Positions 7,811 to 12,477 of a DNA stretch of 12,477 nt are shown here, in pieces (the stretch's first letter is position 1; each line of letters starts with the position of its first letter). The notes under the pieces were generated by a model that worked only from the letters and a program-made list of their open reading frames with translations, ran no database searches and was not told the DNA's origin. Origin of the DNA: CAYGWP01 sp964353455 (lineage in GTDB: Bacteria; Planctomycetota; Phycisphaerae; FEN-1346); contig CAYGWP010000516.1 in NCBI GenBank assembly GCA_964353455.1, forward strand, positions 1 through 12,477. The letters are read 5' to 3'. A program made the translations under genes and the position numbers.

Positions 7811-7896
7811 AAAGGAGACTTTACATGCGGCGAAGGGAACTCTTGGGGACGACCTGCCTTGCGGGCGCGGGGGCGCTGGCGGCCGTGACCGAGGCG
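7811..7896 (+). repeat. Direct repeat, copy 1 of 2 (ribosome site plus Tat leader codons)
   Basis: These 86 bases match 8735-8820 at 75 positions by hand alignment (11 differences). The ribosome site AAAGGAGA and its spacing to the ATG are the same. Six of the seven coding differences are synonymous. Similarity ends abruptly after codon 24. Confidence 0.85.
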
Positions 7897-7950
7897 GCCG
7901 CACTCGTGTCTTGCCCGCCGGTTCTTGATGTCGGGCGGAAGCGGCGGTAG
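7825..7950 (+). pseudogene. Orphan Tat leader: 5' remnant of a NIPSNAP paralogue
   Basis: A ribosome site and ATG open a 41-codon frame. Its first 24 residues (MRRRELLGTTCLAGAGALAA, then VTEA) equal the leader of the intact NIPSNAP gene at 8749 except V21 for M. After that the frame has no similarity to NIPSNAP and ends in a basic tail at the TAG at 7948. No mature domain follows, so this is a decapitated gene start. The divergence pattern shows that the parent was translated and selected before truncation. It still has a promoter-like sequence and may still be translated, which could serve as a leader for mntA 22 bp downstream. Confidence 0.7.
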
Positions 7951-7972
7951 AATGGCGGCGGGAGGTAAGCGC

Positions 7973-8290
7973 GTGGTCGTCAGGAACGTGGAAATCCCTG
8001 AGGAGGCGATCGCGGCATTCTGCCGGCGCTGGAAGATCGTGGAGTTGGCGCTCTTCGGGTCGGCACTGCGCGACGATTTCAGGCCGGATAGCGACGTGGA
8101 CCTTCTGGCCACGTTTGCGCCGGATGCTCGCTGGAGCCTGTTTGACATGGTCGATATGCAGGAGGAGATAGAGAAGGTCCTGGGTCGAAAGGTTGACCTC
8201 CTAAGCCGCCGCGGAGTTGAGCGCAGCCGCAACTGGATGCGCCGCAGGGCCATCCTGTCTTCCGCGGAGACGATATATGTCCAGAGATGA
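7973..8290 (+). CDS. mntA: MntA-type minimal nucleotidyltransferase antitoxin
   Basis: The product carries the MNT signature GSx10DxD exactly: G29-S30 in ELALFGSALRDDF, then D41-V-D43 in PDSDVDLL. Known MntA antitoxins use this site to transfer AMP to a tyrosine of the partner HepT toxin and so silence it; I infer the same here. I chose the GTG at 7973 (105 aa) because GGGAGG lies 7 bases upstream and the protein then begins like other family members. In-frame alternatives are ATG 7952 (112 aa), ATG 7928 and TTG 7925, all with poorer ribosome sites and adding a Gly-rich, low-complexity head. The gene overlaps hepT by 14 bp, which implies coupled translation with the antitoxin made first. Confidence 0.88.
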   Translation: MVVRNVEIPEEAIAAFCRRWKIVELALFGSALRDDFRPDSDVDLLATFAPDARWSLFDMVDMQEEIEKVLGRKVDLLSRRGVERSRNWMRRRAILSSAETIYVQR

Positions 8291-8618
8291 CGTTTACCTG
8301 ATCGACATTCTTGAAGCGGCGCGCCTGGCGATGGAGTACGTGCGCGGCAAGACACGCGAAGAGTTTCTCAACGACGTCCAGGTTCAGGATGCCGTAATGC
8401 GGCGCCTGGCCATCATCGGCGAGGCCGCGAGGCGTGTGTCTCAGGCGACACGCAAGAACATGCCGGAACTGGCGTGGCGCAAAATGGTGGGCATGAGAAA
8501 CATCGTCGTGCATGAGTATGACAATGTGGACCTGGACGTAATCTGGGATGCCGTGACCCGCGACCTGCCCCCCTTGGCAAGCGCCCTCACGAGGCGGGTT
8601 CCGCCGGAGAAACCGTGA
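8277..8618 (+). CDS. hepT: HepT-type HEPN ribonuclease toxin (DUF86 family)
   Basis: The 113-residue, all-helical protein has the HEPN motif Rx4HxY intact: R74-N-I-V-V-H79-E-Y81. R and H are the nuclease residues and Y81 is the tyrosine that MntA modifies in characterised systems. The N-terminal segment (LIDILEAARLAMEYV) and the middle (AVMRRLAIIGEAARRVS) are typical of the DUF86 group. The start is ATG 8277, which has GGAGA at good spacing and lies within the last codons of mntA; the frame is open further upstream but without similarity to the family. No missing catalytic residue or frameshift is seen, so the pair looks functional. Expected activity is cleavage of RNA, probably tRNA, when not AMPylated. 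Confidence 0.92.
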   Translation: MSRDDVYLIDILEAARLAMEYVRGKTREEFLNDVQVQDAVMRRLAIIGEAARRVSQATRKNMPELAWRKMVGMRNIVVHEYDNVDLDVIWDAVTRDLPPLASALTRRVPPEKP

Positions 8619-8666
8619 CGGGCGGCCGCGGCCTGTCGGCCGGTCGGGTTCCTCCTGGTAGTCCGT

Positions 8667-8709
8667 CACAGTTGATCCTGTGAGTGCCACTGGTTGCTTA
8701 CAACCAGTG
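8667..8709. terminator. Tandem hairpins after hepT, ahead of the NIPSNAP gene
   Basis: The first hairpin has CACAG (8667-8671) and CTGTG (8678-8682) around TTGATC. The second is stronger: CACTGGTTG (8688-8696) pairs perfectly with CAACCAGTG (8701-8709) around CTTA, followed by TTCTC. They could end the mntA-hepT transcript or serve as an operator for the gene at 8749. A 10-bp palindrome GGCCGCGGCC also lies at 8624-8633. Confidence 0.45.
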
Positions 8710-8734
8710 TTCTCGAAACAGCACGGACCAGGCA

Positions 8735-8820
8735 AAAGGAGATGACACATGCGGCGCAGGGAACTTCTGGGGACGACGTGCCTGGCGGGCGCGGGGGCGC
8801 TGGCGGCCATGACGGAGGCG
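8735..8820 (+). repeat. Direct repeat, copy 2 of 2 (start of the intact NIPSNAP gene)
   Basis: This is the partner of 7811-7896, 924 bp downstream. The two copies bracket about 838 bp that hold mntA-hepT. This copy continues into a full gene and is therefore the intact version. Confidence 0.85.
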
Positions 8821-9540
8821 ACGCAGGCGACGGAGGCCGGCGGGGCGGCAAGGGACATTCTGGAACTCCGGCTCTACAAGGCCGAGGCCGGCGAGATGCG
8901 CGGGCGGCTGGATAAGTTCCTCGGCGAGGTCGCCATACCCGCGTGGAACCGCCTGGGCATGAACCCGGTGGGCGTCTTTGAGGCGGCCGACGGCGCATCG
9001 CCCGACCTCTACGTCCTCATGTCGCACAAGAACTGCGAGTGCTTCGTGACGGCCCCTGCCCGCCTTGCGGCAGATGCCGAGTACCAGAAGGCGGGTGCGG
9101 CGTACCTTGAAACCCCCAAGACCGCCCCCACGTACGCCCGCATCGAGACGAACCTGATGCTGGCCTTCGAGCAGGCGCCGAAACTCCGGGCGCCGGTCGA
9201 GAAGAAGCCGGGGCGCCTCTTCCAGTTACGCATCTATGAAAGTTTCTGCGATGAGAGGGCGCGGCTGAAGTTGGAGATGTTCAACGCCGGGGGCGAACTG
9301 GCCATCTTCCGCCGCTGCGAGATGGGATGGGTCTTCTTCGGCCAGACCCTGGCCGGCACGAAGATGCCCAACCTGACGTACATGCTCGGCTTCGCCGATG
9401 AGGCCGCACAGAAGGCCGCATGGGCAAAGTTCATGAAGGACCCGGAGTGGGAGAAACTCAAGGGCGACGCGAAGTACAAGGATACCGTGTCGAACGTCAC
9501 GAACTTGATCCTGAAGCCGACGGCGTATTCGCAGATCTAA
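8749..9540 (+). CDS. Tat-exported NIPSNAP family protein
   Basis: The 263-residue product starts with a twin-arginine leader (MRRRELLGTTCLAGAGALAA) and has two NIPSNAP-type ferredoxin-like domains. The first runs from about 36 to 130 (LELRLYKAEAGEMRGRLDKF, then AIPAWNRLGMNPVGVFEAA). The second runs from about 150 to 263 and has the family features RLFQLRIYES, FGQTLAGTKMPNLTYMLGF and WAKFMKDPEW, ending NLILKPTAYSQI. This length and arrangement are usual for planctomycete exported members. The biochemical role of this family in bacteria is not established; I would say only that it is a periplasmic dimeric alpha/beta barrel-like protein. AAGGAG lies 7 bases before the ATG. The gene is separated from hepT by hairpins and probably has its own transcript. 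A paralogue appears to have existed just upstream, now reduced to its leader. Confidence 0.9.
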   Translation: MRRRELLGTTCLAGAGALAAMTEATQATEAGGAARDILELRLYKAEAGEMRGRLDKFLGEVAIPAWNRLGMNPVGVFEAADGASPDLYVLMSHKNCECFVTAPARLAADAEYQKAGAAYLETPKTAPTYARIETNLMLAFEQAPKLRAPVEKKPGRLFQLRIYESFCDERARLKLEMFNAGGELAIFRRCEMGWVFFGQTLAGTKMPNLTYMLGFADEAAQKAAWAKFMKDPEWEKLKGDAKYKDTVSNVTNLILKPTAYSQI

Positions 9541-9546
9541 CGGAAC

Positions 9547-9614
9547 TGTGGCACGCCCGCCCTCGGGCGTGCGAATTGCCGGGAATCTGCACAGCCGAGG
9601 GCGGCTGTGCCACA
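9547..9614. repeat. Double-hairpin palindromic element
   Basis: Two 26-base arms (9547-9572 and 9589-9614) are near-perfect inverted copies, both with outer ends TGTGGCAC/GTGCCACA. Each arm also folds alone: GCACGCCC pairs with GGGCGTGC, and GCACAGCC pairs with GGCTGTGC, with loops GCCCTC and GAGGGC that are themselves complementary. The arms differ at paired positions in a way that keeps both stems intact. It lies between convergent genes and resembles a REP-like intergenic element. Confidence 0.8.
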
Positions 9615-9632
9615 TAACAGAATCGGATAGGG

Positions 9633-9660
9633 GCGCGGCGGGTGCGGAGACCCGCCGCGC
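9633..9660. terminator. Likely bidirectional terminator between convergent genes
   Basis: GCGCGGCGGG (9633-9642) and CCCGCCGCGC (9651-9660) are a perfect 10-bp GC-only stem with an 8-base loop, followed on the plus strand by GTGTTGT. It lies between the stops of the NIPSNAP gene and the esterase gene. A weaker hairpin follows near 9672-9696 (CCCCTC with GAGGGG). Confidence 0.55.
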
Positions 9661-9706
9661 GTGTTGTAGGTGCACCCCCTCCCGCTCTAAAGCGAGGGGA
9701 ATTCCT

Positions 9707-11263
9707 TCACCACGAATCCGTCCGGAACGTGAGGGCCGGCAGGCCGTCCTTGTTGAAGAGGTTCGCCCACTGGTGCGTCGCGCCCCAGGCGTAGCGGACG
9801 GCCGCAGGTTTGGCCACCTTGCCGCTCGATACCACAACCGTGCTACCGTCTATAACGGCGTCGGCCCACTGGAAGACCTTGTCTTCGCCCGCGATGGCAA
9901 AGCCCTGGAGTTTCTCGGCGTGGCGGGCGGCAAGTCCCTGCCCGACGTGGGCAAAAGTGATTCGGATTCTGTCGCCCTCAACCTTGAAGGACTGGTAGAG
10001 CGGCCCGTAGATCTCGACCGGCCGGCCATAGACCATGCCGAGCGCCACGCGGGCGGCACGCGCGCCGTAGCCGGACTTGTTGGTCGGGTGGACACCAGGC
10101 CCGAGGTCGGTGGCGGTGGCCATGGCCGTGCCGGGGTACTGCATGATATGGATATGCGTTTCGCGGTAGATTCCGTCGTTCGTGGCCGGCACGGCGGCCG
10201 GAAGCGTGGCGAACGGTTCGCCCTTGCTGGTCACGGCGTCGGCGGTGTCCCATGCGCATCCGCCGCCGCTGGGCTTTTGTATATAGATGAATGGGAAATC
10301 GCCCTGTCCCCACTCCTGTCGCCAGCCGCGGATAAGCGCGCCCATGAGCGTGTACTGGTCAACGCCGAGGATGGCCGTGCCGCTCTCGCCCTGGTCCCAC
10401 AGGACTCCGCGGATGGCGTACGGAATGAGCGGGCGGATGTGAATCTGGTAGAGGTTGCCCGTCGTGCCGCGCTGGCATTCGCCGGCCTGGACAGGCAGGT
10501 CCGGTTTCCGCGGCTGCTTCTCGCCGCCCTTCTTGGTCTCGGCGGCGGCCTTCTCCCAGGCGGCAAGGTCGCGCTCGTACTTCTTCTTCGCATCATCGAA
10601 CGAGTACTTGGCGGCAAACTTCTTGACGACCTCTTTGCACGCGGCATCGGCGGCAAGCGCCTCCGGGCTCAGCCAGTTGCCCGAGGGCGTCCCGCCAACC
10701 GCGCCCACCGCCAGGCCCACCGGCACCTTCAGGTCCTCGTGCAGCCGCTGACCGAAGGCAAACAGGATCGCCGAGAACCCGTTGATGCTCTCAGGCGTGG
10801 CCTCCTGCCACGTGCCGCCGATCTTGAGGAGCCGCATCCGCGGGTACGGCGCCGCCGCCATCTTGGTAAGCCCGTCATCGCTCTTGGCGTAGCCCGACAC
10901 GGTGCCGGCCATGTTCGACTGGCCGGAGCCGACCCAGACCTCGCCCACAAGAACATCATCAAGCGTGATGGTGTTCGTGCCGGCAACGGTGAGTTTGTCC
11001 GGGCCGCCCGCCTGGAGGGGCTGGAGTTTGACCGTCCACTTGCCGTCCTGACCGGCCGTTGCCGCCGCTTCCTGGCCGCGGAACTTGACGGTCACCTTCT
11101 CGCCCGGCGCAGCCGTGCCCCAGATGGGCACGGGCATCTCGCGCTGGAGCACCATGTGGCTGCTGAGCGCCTGCGGCAGTTTGACCTCGGCCGAGGCCCC
11201 TGCCGCAAGGATCGCCAGGCCCGCCGCCAGAAGAATCGCCGCTCGAAGTGTGCTGTGCCGCAT
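9707..11263 (-). CDS. Secreted sialate O-acetylesterase-type (SASA family) esterase
   Basis: The 518-residue product has a Sec signal peptide (ILLAAGLAILAAGASA) and then an N-terminal beta domain with LPQALSSHMVLQREMPVPIWG, the usual opening of this family. The SGNH-like catalytic core shows GSGQSNM with nucleophile S116, WDQGES, and a C-terminal D386-x5-H392-P pair (DLGPGVHP) as the acid/histidine. A charged, probably coiled-coil insert (KKKYERDLAAWEKAAAETKK) sits mid-protein, as is common in planctomycete homologues. The expected reaction is hydrolysis of O-acetyl esters on sialic acid or other acetylated glycans in the periplasm or outside the cell; the true substrate is unknown. I chose the ATG at 11263 because the signal peptide and AAAGGA ribosome site fit it, and because the promoter's predicted +1 (about 11302) lies at the alternative upstream ATG. 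The gene is monocistronic. Confidence 0.92.
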   Translation of the reverse strand: MRHSTLRAAILLAAGLAILAAGASAEVKLPQALSSHMVLQREMPVPIWGTAAPGEKVTVKFRGQEAAATAGQDGKWTVKLQPLQAGGPDKLTVAGTNTITLDDVLVGEVWVGSGQSNMAGTVSGYAKSDDGLTKMAAAPYPRMRLLKIGGTWQEATPESINGFSAILFAFGQRLHEDLKVPVGLAVGAVGGTPSGNWLSPEALAADAACKEVVKKFAAKYSFDDAKKKYERDLAAWEKAAAETKKGGEKQPRKPDLPVQAGECQRGTTGNLYQIHIRPLIPYAIRGVLWDQGESGTAILGVDQYTLMGALIRGWRQEWGQGDFPFIYIQKPSGGGCAWDTADAVTSKGEPFATLPAAVPATNDGIYRETHIHIMQYPGTAMATATDLGPGVHPTNKSGYGARAARVALGMVYGRPVEIYGPLYQSFKVEGDRIRITFAHVGQGLAARHAEKLQGFAIAGEDKVFQWADAVIDGSTVVVSSGKVAKPAAVRYAWGATHQWANLFNKDGLPALTFRTDSW

Positions 11264-11308
11264 GGAGAGTTCCTTTCCTGTCCAGGTCCTGGGTGATTGC
11301 ATGCGGCC

Positions 11309-11337
11309 ATTATGCCACCGGGAGGCCGGCGCGGCAA
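11309..11337 (-). promoter_or_regulatory. Promoter of the esterase gene
   Basis: On the minus strand, TTGCCG (11332-11337, four of six) and CATAAT (11309-11314, five of six) are exactly 17 bp apart. Transcription would begin near 11302, giving a leader of about 40 bases before the ATG at 11263. Confidence 0.6.
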
Positions 11338-11390
11338 CTTTTCATCGTCCGCCGCCACCGGCCCTGTAGGGGCAACCCCACGCCGGCCAC

Positions 11391-11411
11391 GGCACGGGCC
11401 GTAGCCGTGCC
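11391..11411. repeat. Short hairpin with GGCACGG arms
   Basis: GGCACGG (11391-11397) and CCGTGCC (11405-11411) pair perfectly around GCCGTAG, with CCAC and GTGG near the outer edges. It has the same general plan as the arms at 9547-9614 and may be a diverged single unit of that kind. Confidence 0.5.
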
Positions 11412-11436
11412 AGGGTGGTTGCCCTCCCCCGAGGCA

Positions 11437-11535
11437 ATGATCAAGTGCGCCGACGCCATGCTCTACCAGGCCAGAACCGCCGGCCGCAACGCCGTCTGGC
11501 TCGAAGGCGGCGTCTGCCTTGTGCGCGCCGATTGA
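11437..11535 (+). pseudogene. C-terminal stub of a GGDEF (diguanylate cyclase) domain
   Basis: The frame reads MIKCADAMLYQARTAGRNAV, then WLEGG and a short tail ending at TGA 11533. The segment KCADAMLYQARTAGRN matches the conserved last helix of GGDEF domains (ADxALYxAKxxGRN). The GG(D/E)EF active site and all earlier parts are missing upstream, where hairpins and unrelated sequence lie instead. It is therefore a decayed or truncated gene end, not a working enzyme. No ribosome site precedes the ATG. Confidence 0.65.
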
Positions 11536-11540
11536 CGTTA

Positions 11541-11641
11541 AACCCTCTCCCCTTGCGGGAGAGGGTGGCCGAAGGCCGGGTGAGGGGTTTGTCGTTGCTC
11601 CACCCCTCACCCCCGCCCCTCTCCCACAAGGGGAGAGGGGT
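11541..11641. repeat. 101-bp imperfect inverted repeat (REP/MITE-like)
   Basis: The left arm (11541-11588) and the right arm (11602-11641) are inverted copies around a 13-base spacer. Both contain CCCTCTCCCCTTG, GGGAGAGGG and GGGTGAGGGGT or their complements; the left arm has an extra TGGCCGAAGGCC-like insert that is itself palindromic. Each arm can also fold alone. The element starts 5 bases after the GGDEF stub. From memory, similar CCCTCTCC/GGAGAGGG elements recur in many bacterial genomes. The following 153 bp (11642-11794) hold little else: a weak ATGACA/GTTAAT pair with 15-bp spacing. Confidence 0.75.
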
Positions 11642-11794
11642 GAACTGCGCCACGCTAACCGGATACCCCGACCCGCGGCGCCAAGTGGCAATGTCATACT
11701 GCCCCGCCGGAAAGAATTCCCATGACAGCCCCGCCCGGCGGTGTTAATTAGTGTGCCAGGATCTTCACAGCCCGACCCTGTCGGAGACAGCGCA

Positions 11795-12477
11795 ATGACC
11801 GCGTCAGGAAGTTCCACGAACAAGCCGACGTCGGCGAGGCTGACGCGGCGACGGCTCTTGAAGACGGCGGCCGCGGCCGGCGCGGCCATCATTGCGCCGA
11901 GCGTGGTCGCCGCATCCGCCCTGGGCCGCGGCTGGAGGTCCGCTCCGAGCGAGCGCATCGTGGCCGGCGGCATCGGAATCGGCGGCCGCGGCGGCAGCGA
12001 CCTCGGGGGGATGCTCCAGGAACCCGACGTCCAGTTCGTCGCCGTCTGCGACGTTCGGGCCGCGCGGCGAGACGCCGTCAAGCGGACCGTGGACTCCAGG
12101 TACGGCAACGCCGATTGCACCGTCTGCCGCGACATGCGGGAACTCGTCGCCCGCACCGACCTCGACGCCGTACTCATCGCCACAGGCGACCGCTGGCACA
12201 CCGTGGCATCCATCATGGCCATGGCCTCCGGCAAGGATGTGTATTGCGAGAAGCCGTCAACGATGACGGTTGCCGAGGGGCAGGCCCTGACGGCCGCCGC
12301 TGACAGGTTCGCCCGCATCTTCCAGACGGGCACCCAGCGGCGGAGCGAGGCCAACTTCGTCTTCGCAAACGAACTGGCGCGCACCGGACGGCTCGGCAAG
12401 GTCCACACCGTCCGCGCCCATACACTCCGTTTCGAAATGAGGACCGACTGGCTGCCGCCCGAGCCCGAACCCCCGAA
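11795..12477 (+). CDS. Tat-exported Gfo/Idh/MocA family oxidoreductase (3' end outside window)
   Basis: The first 227 codons are present and the gene runs off the right edge. The Tat leader lies slightly inside the N-terminus (LTRRRLLKTAAAAGAAIIAP), preceded by about 15 polar residues. The Rossmann core has GIGIGGRGG (60-68), CDVR at the end of beta-2 (85-88), ATGDRWH (129-135) and the family EKP motif at 152-154 with the expected catalytic Lys. It has the same fold and export route as the protein at 3917 but is clearly divergent, so it is a paralogue and not a recent duplicate. GGAGA precedes the ATG and sits in the loop of a small CTGTC/GACAG hairpin (11778-11790), which might limit translation. 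The substrate is unknown. Confidence 0.92.
   Translation, partial: MTASGSSTNKPTSARLTRRRLLKTAAAAGAAIIAPSVVAASALGRGWRSAPSERIVAGGIGIGGRGGSDLGGMLQEPDVQFVAVCDVRAARRDAVKRTVDSRYGNADCTVCRDMRELVARTDLDAVLIATGDRWHTVASIMAMASGKDVYCEKPSTMTVAEGQALTAAADRFARIFQTGTQRRSEANFVFANELARTGRLGKVHTVRAHTLRFEMRTDWLPPEPEPP

Noticed and set aside
6248..7903. Minus-strand frame of 551 codons opposite the repeat protein
   Set aside because: Its apparent repeats are the antisense of the PEYDG blades. There is no ribosome site or signal peptide at its start.
7811..8820. Target-site duplication of a transposon around mntA-hepT
   Set aside because: The 86-bp copies are too long, diverged mainly at synonymous sites and include a gene start. 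No transposase or terminal inverted repeats flank the module.
9548..11296. Plus-strand frame of 582 codons opposite the esterase gene
   Set aside because: Its protein is Arg/Ala/Gly/Val-rich with no family features, while the minus strand encodes a complete SASA esterase with signal peptide and catalytic motifs. It is a by-product of GC-rich codon bias.

Overview
The window is GC-rich and gene-dense. It almost certainly comes from a member of the Planctomycetota or a close PVC relative. I infer this from the gene content: a secreted HzsA-like dihaem protein, Gfo/Idh/MocA oxidoreductases and a sugar-phosphate-isomerase-type TIM barrel with twin-arginine (Tat) leaders, a Tat-exported NIPSNAP protein, and a sialate O-acetylesterase-type esterase. 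I see no rRNA, tRNA, CRISPR array or transposase gene.

Layout. (1) 1-2771, minus strand: the first 923 codons of an exported multidomain protein (PA14-like domain, beta-propeller, two CxxCH haem sites) that runs off the left edge. (2) 2977-5233, plus strand: a two-gene cluster of a Tat-exported TIM-barrel isomerase/epimerase and a Tat-exported Gfo/Idh/MocA oxidoreductase, separated by a perfect hairpin that overlaps the first stop codon. (3) 5238-5843, minus strand: an unrecognised 201-residue secreted protein, convergent with the oxidoreductase (4-bp gap). (4) 6098-7732, plus strand: a secreted protein made almost entirely of about 12 repeats of 37-39 residues (PD40/WD40-like). (5) 7761-9540: an accessory island. 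A good promoter overlapped by a 9-bp palindrome leads into an orphan Tat leader (7825-7950), then an mntA-hepT toxin-antitoxin pair, then an intact NIPSNAP gene whose first 24 codons are nearly the same as the orphan leader. (6) 9541-9706: structured palindromic repeats between convergent genes. (7) 9707-11263, minus strand: a secreted SASA-family esterase. (8) 11264-11794: a 531-bp non-genic stretch with a promoter, a hairpin, the C-terminal stub of a GGDEF domain and a 101-bp inverted repeat. (9) 11795 to the right edge: the N-terminal half of a second Tat-exported Gfo/Idh/MocA protein.

Taken together, the intact genes are mostly exported and look suited to periplasmic handling of sugars and acetylated glycans (isomerase, oxidoreductases, esterase). 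The specific substrates cannot be read from the sequence. The most informative structure is the island at 7.8-9.5 kb: a HepT/MntA module lies exactly between a truncated and an intact copy of the same gene start, which suggests that a NIPSNAP paralogue was lost when the module arrived.
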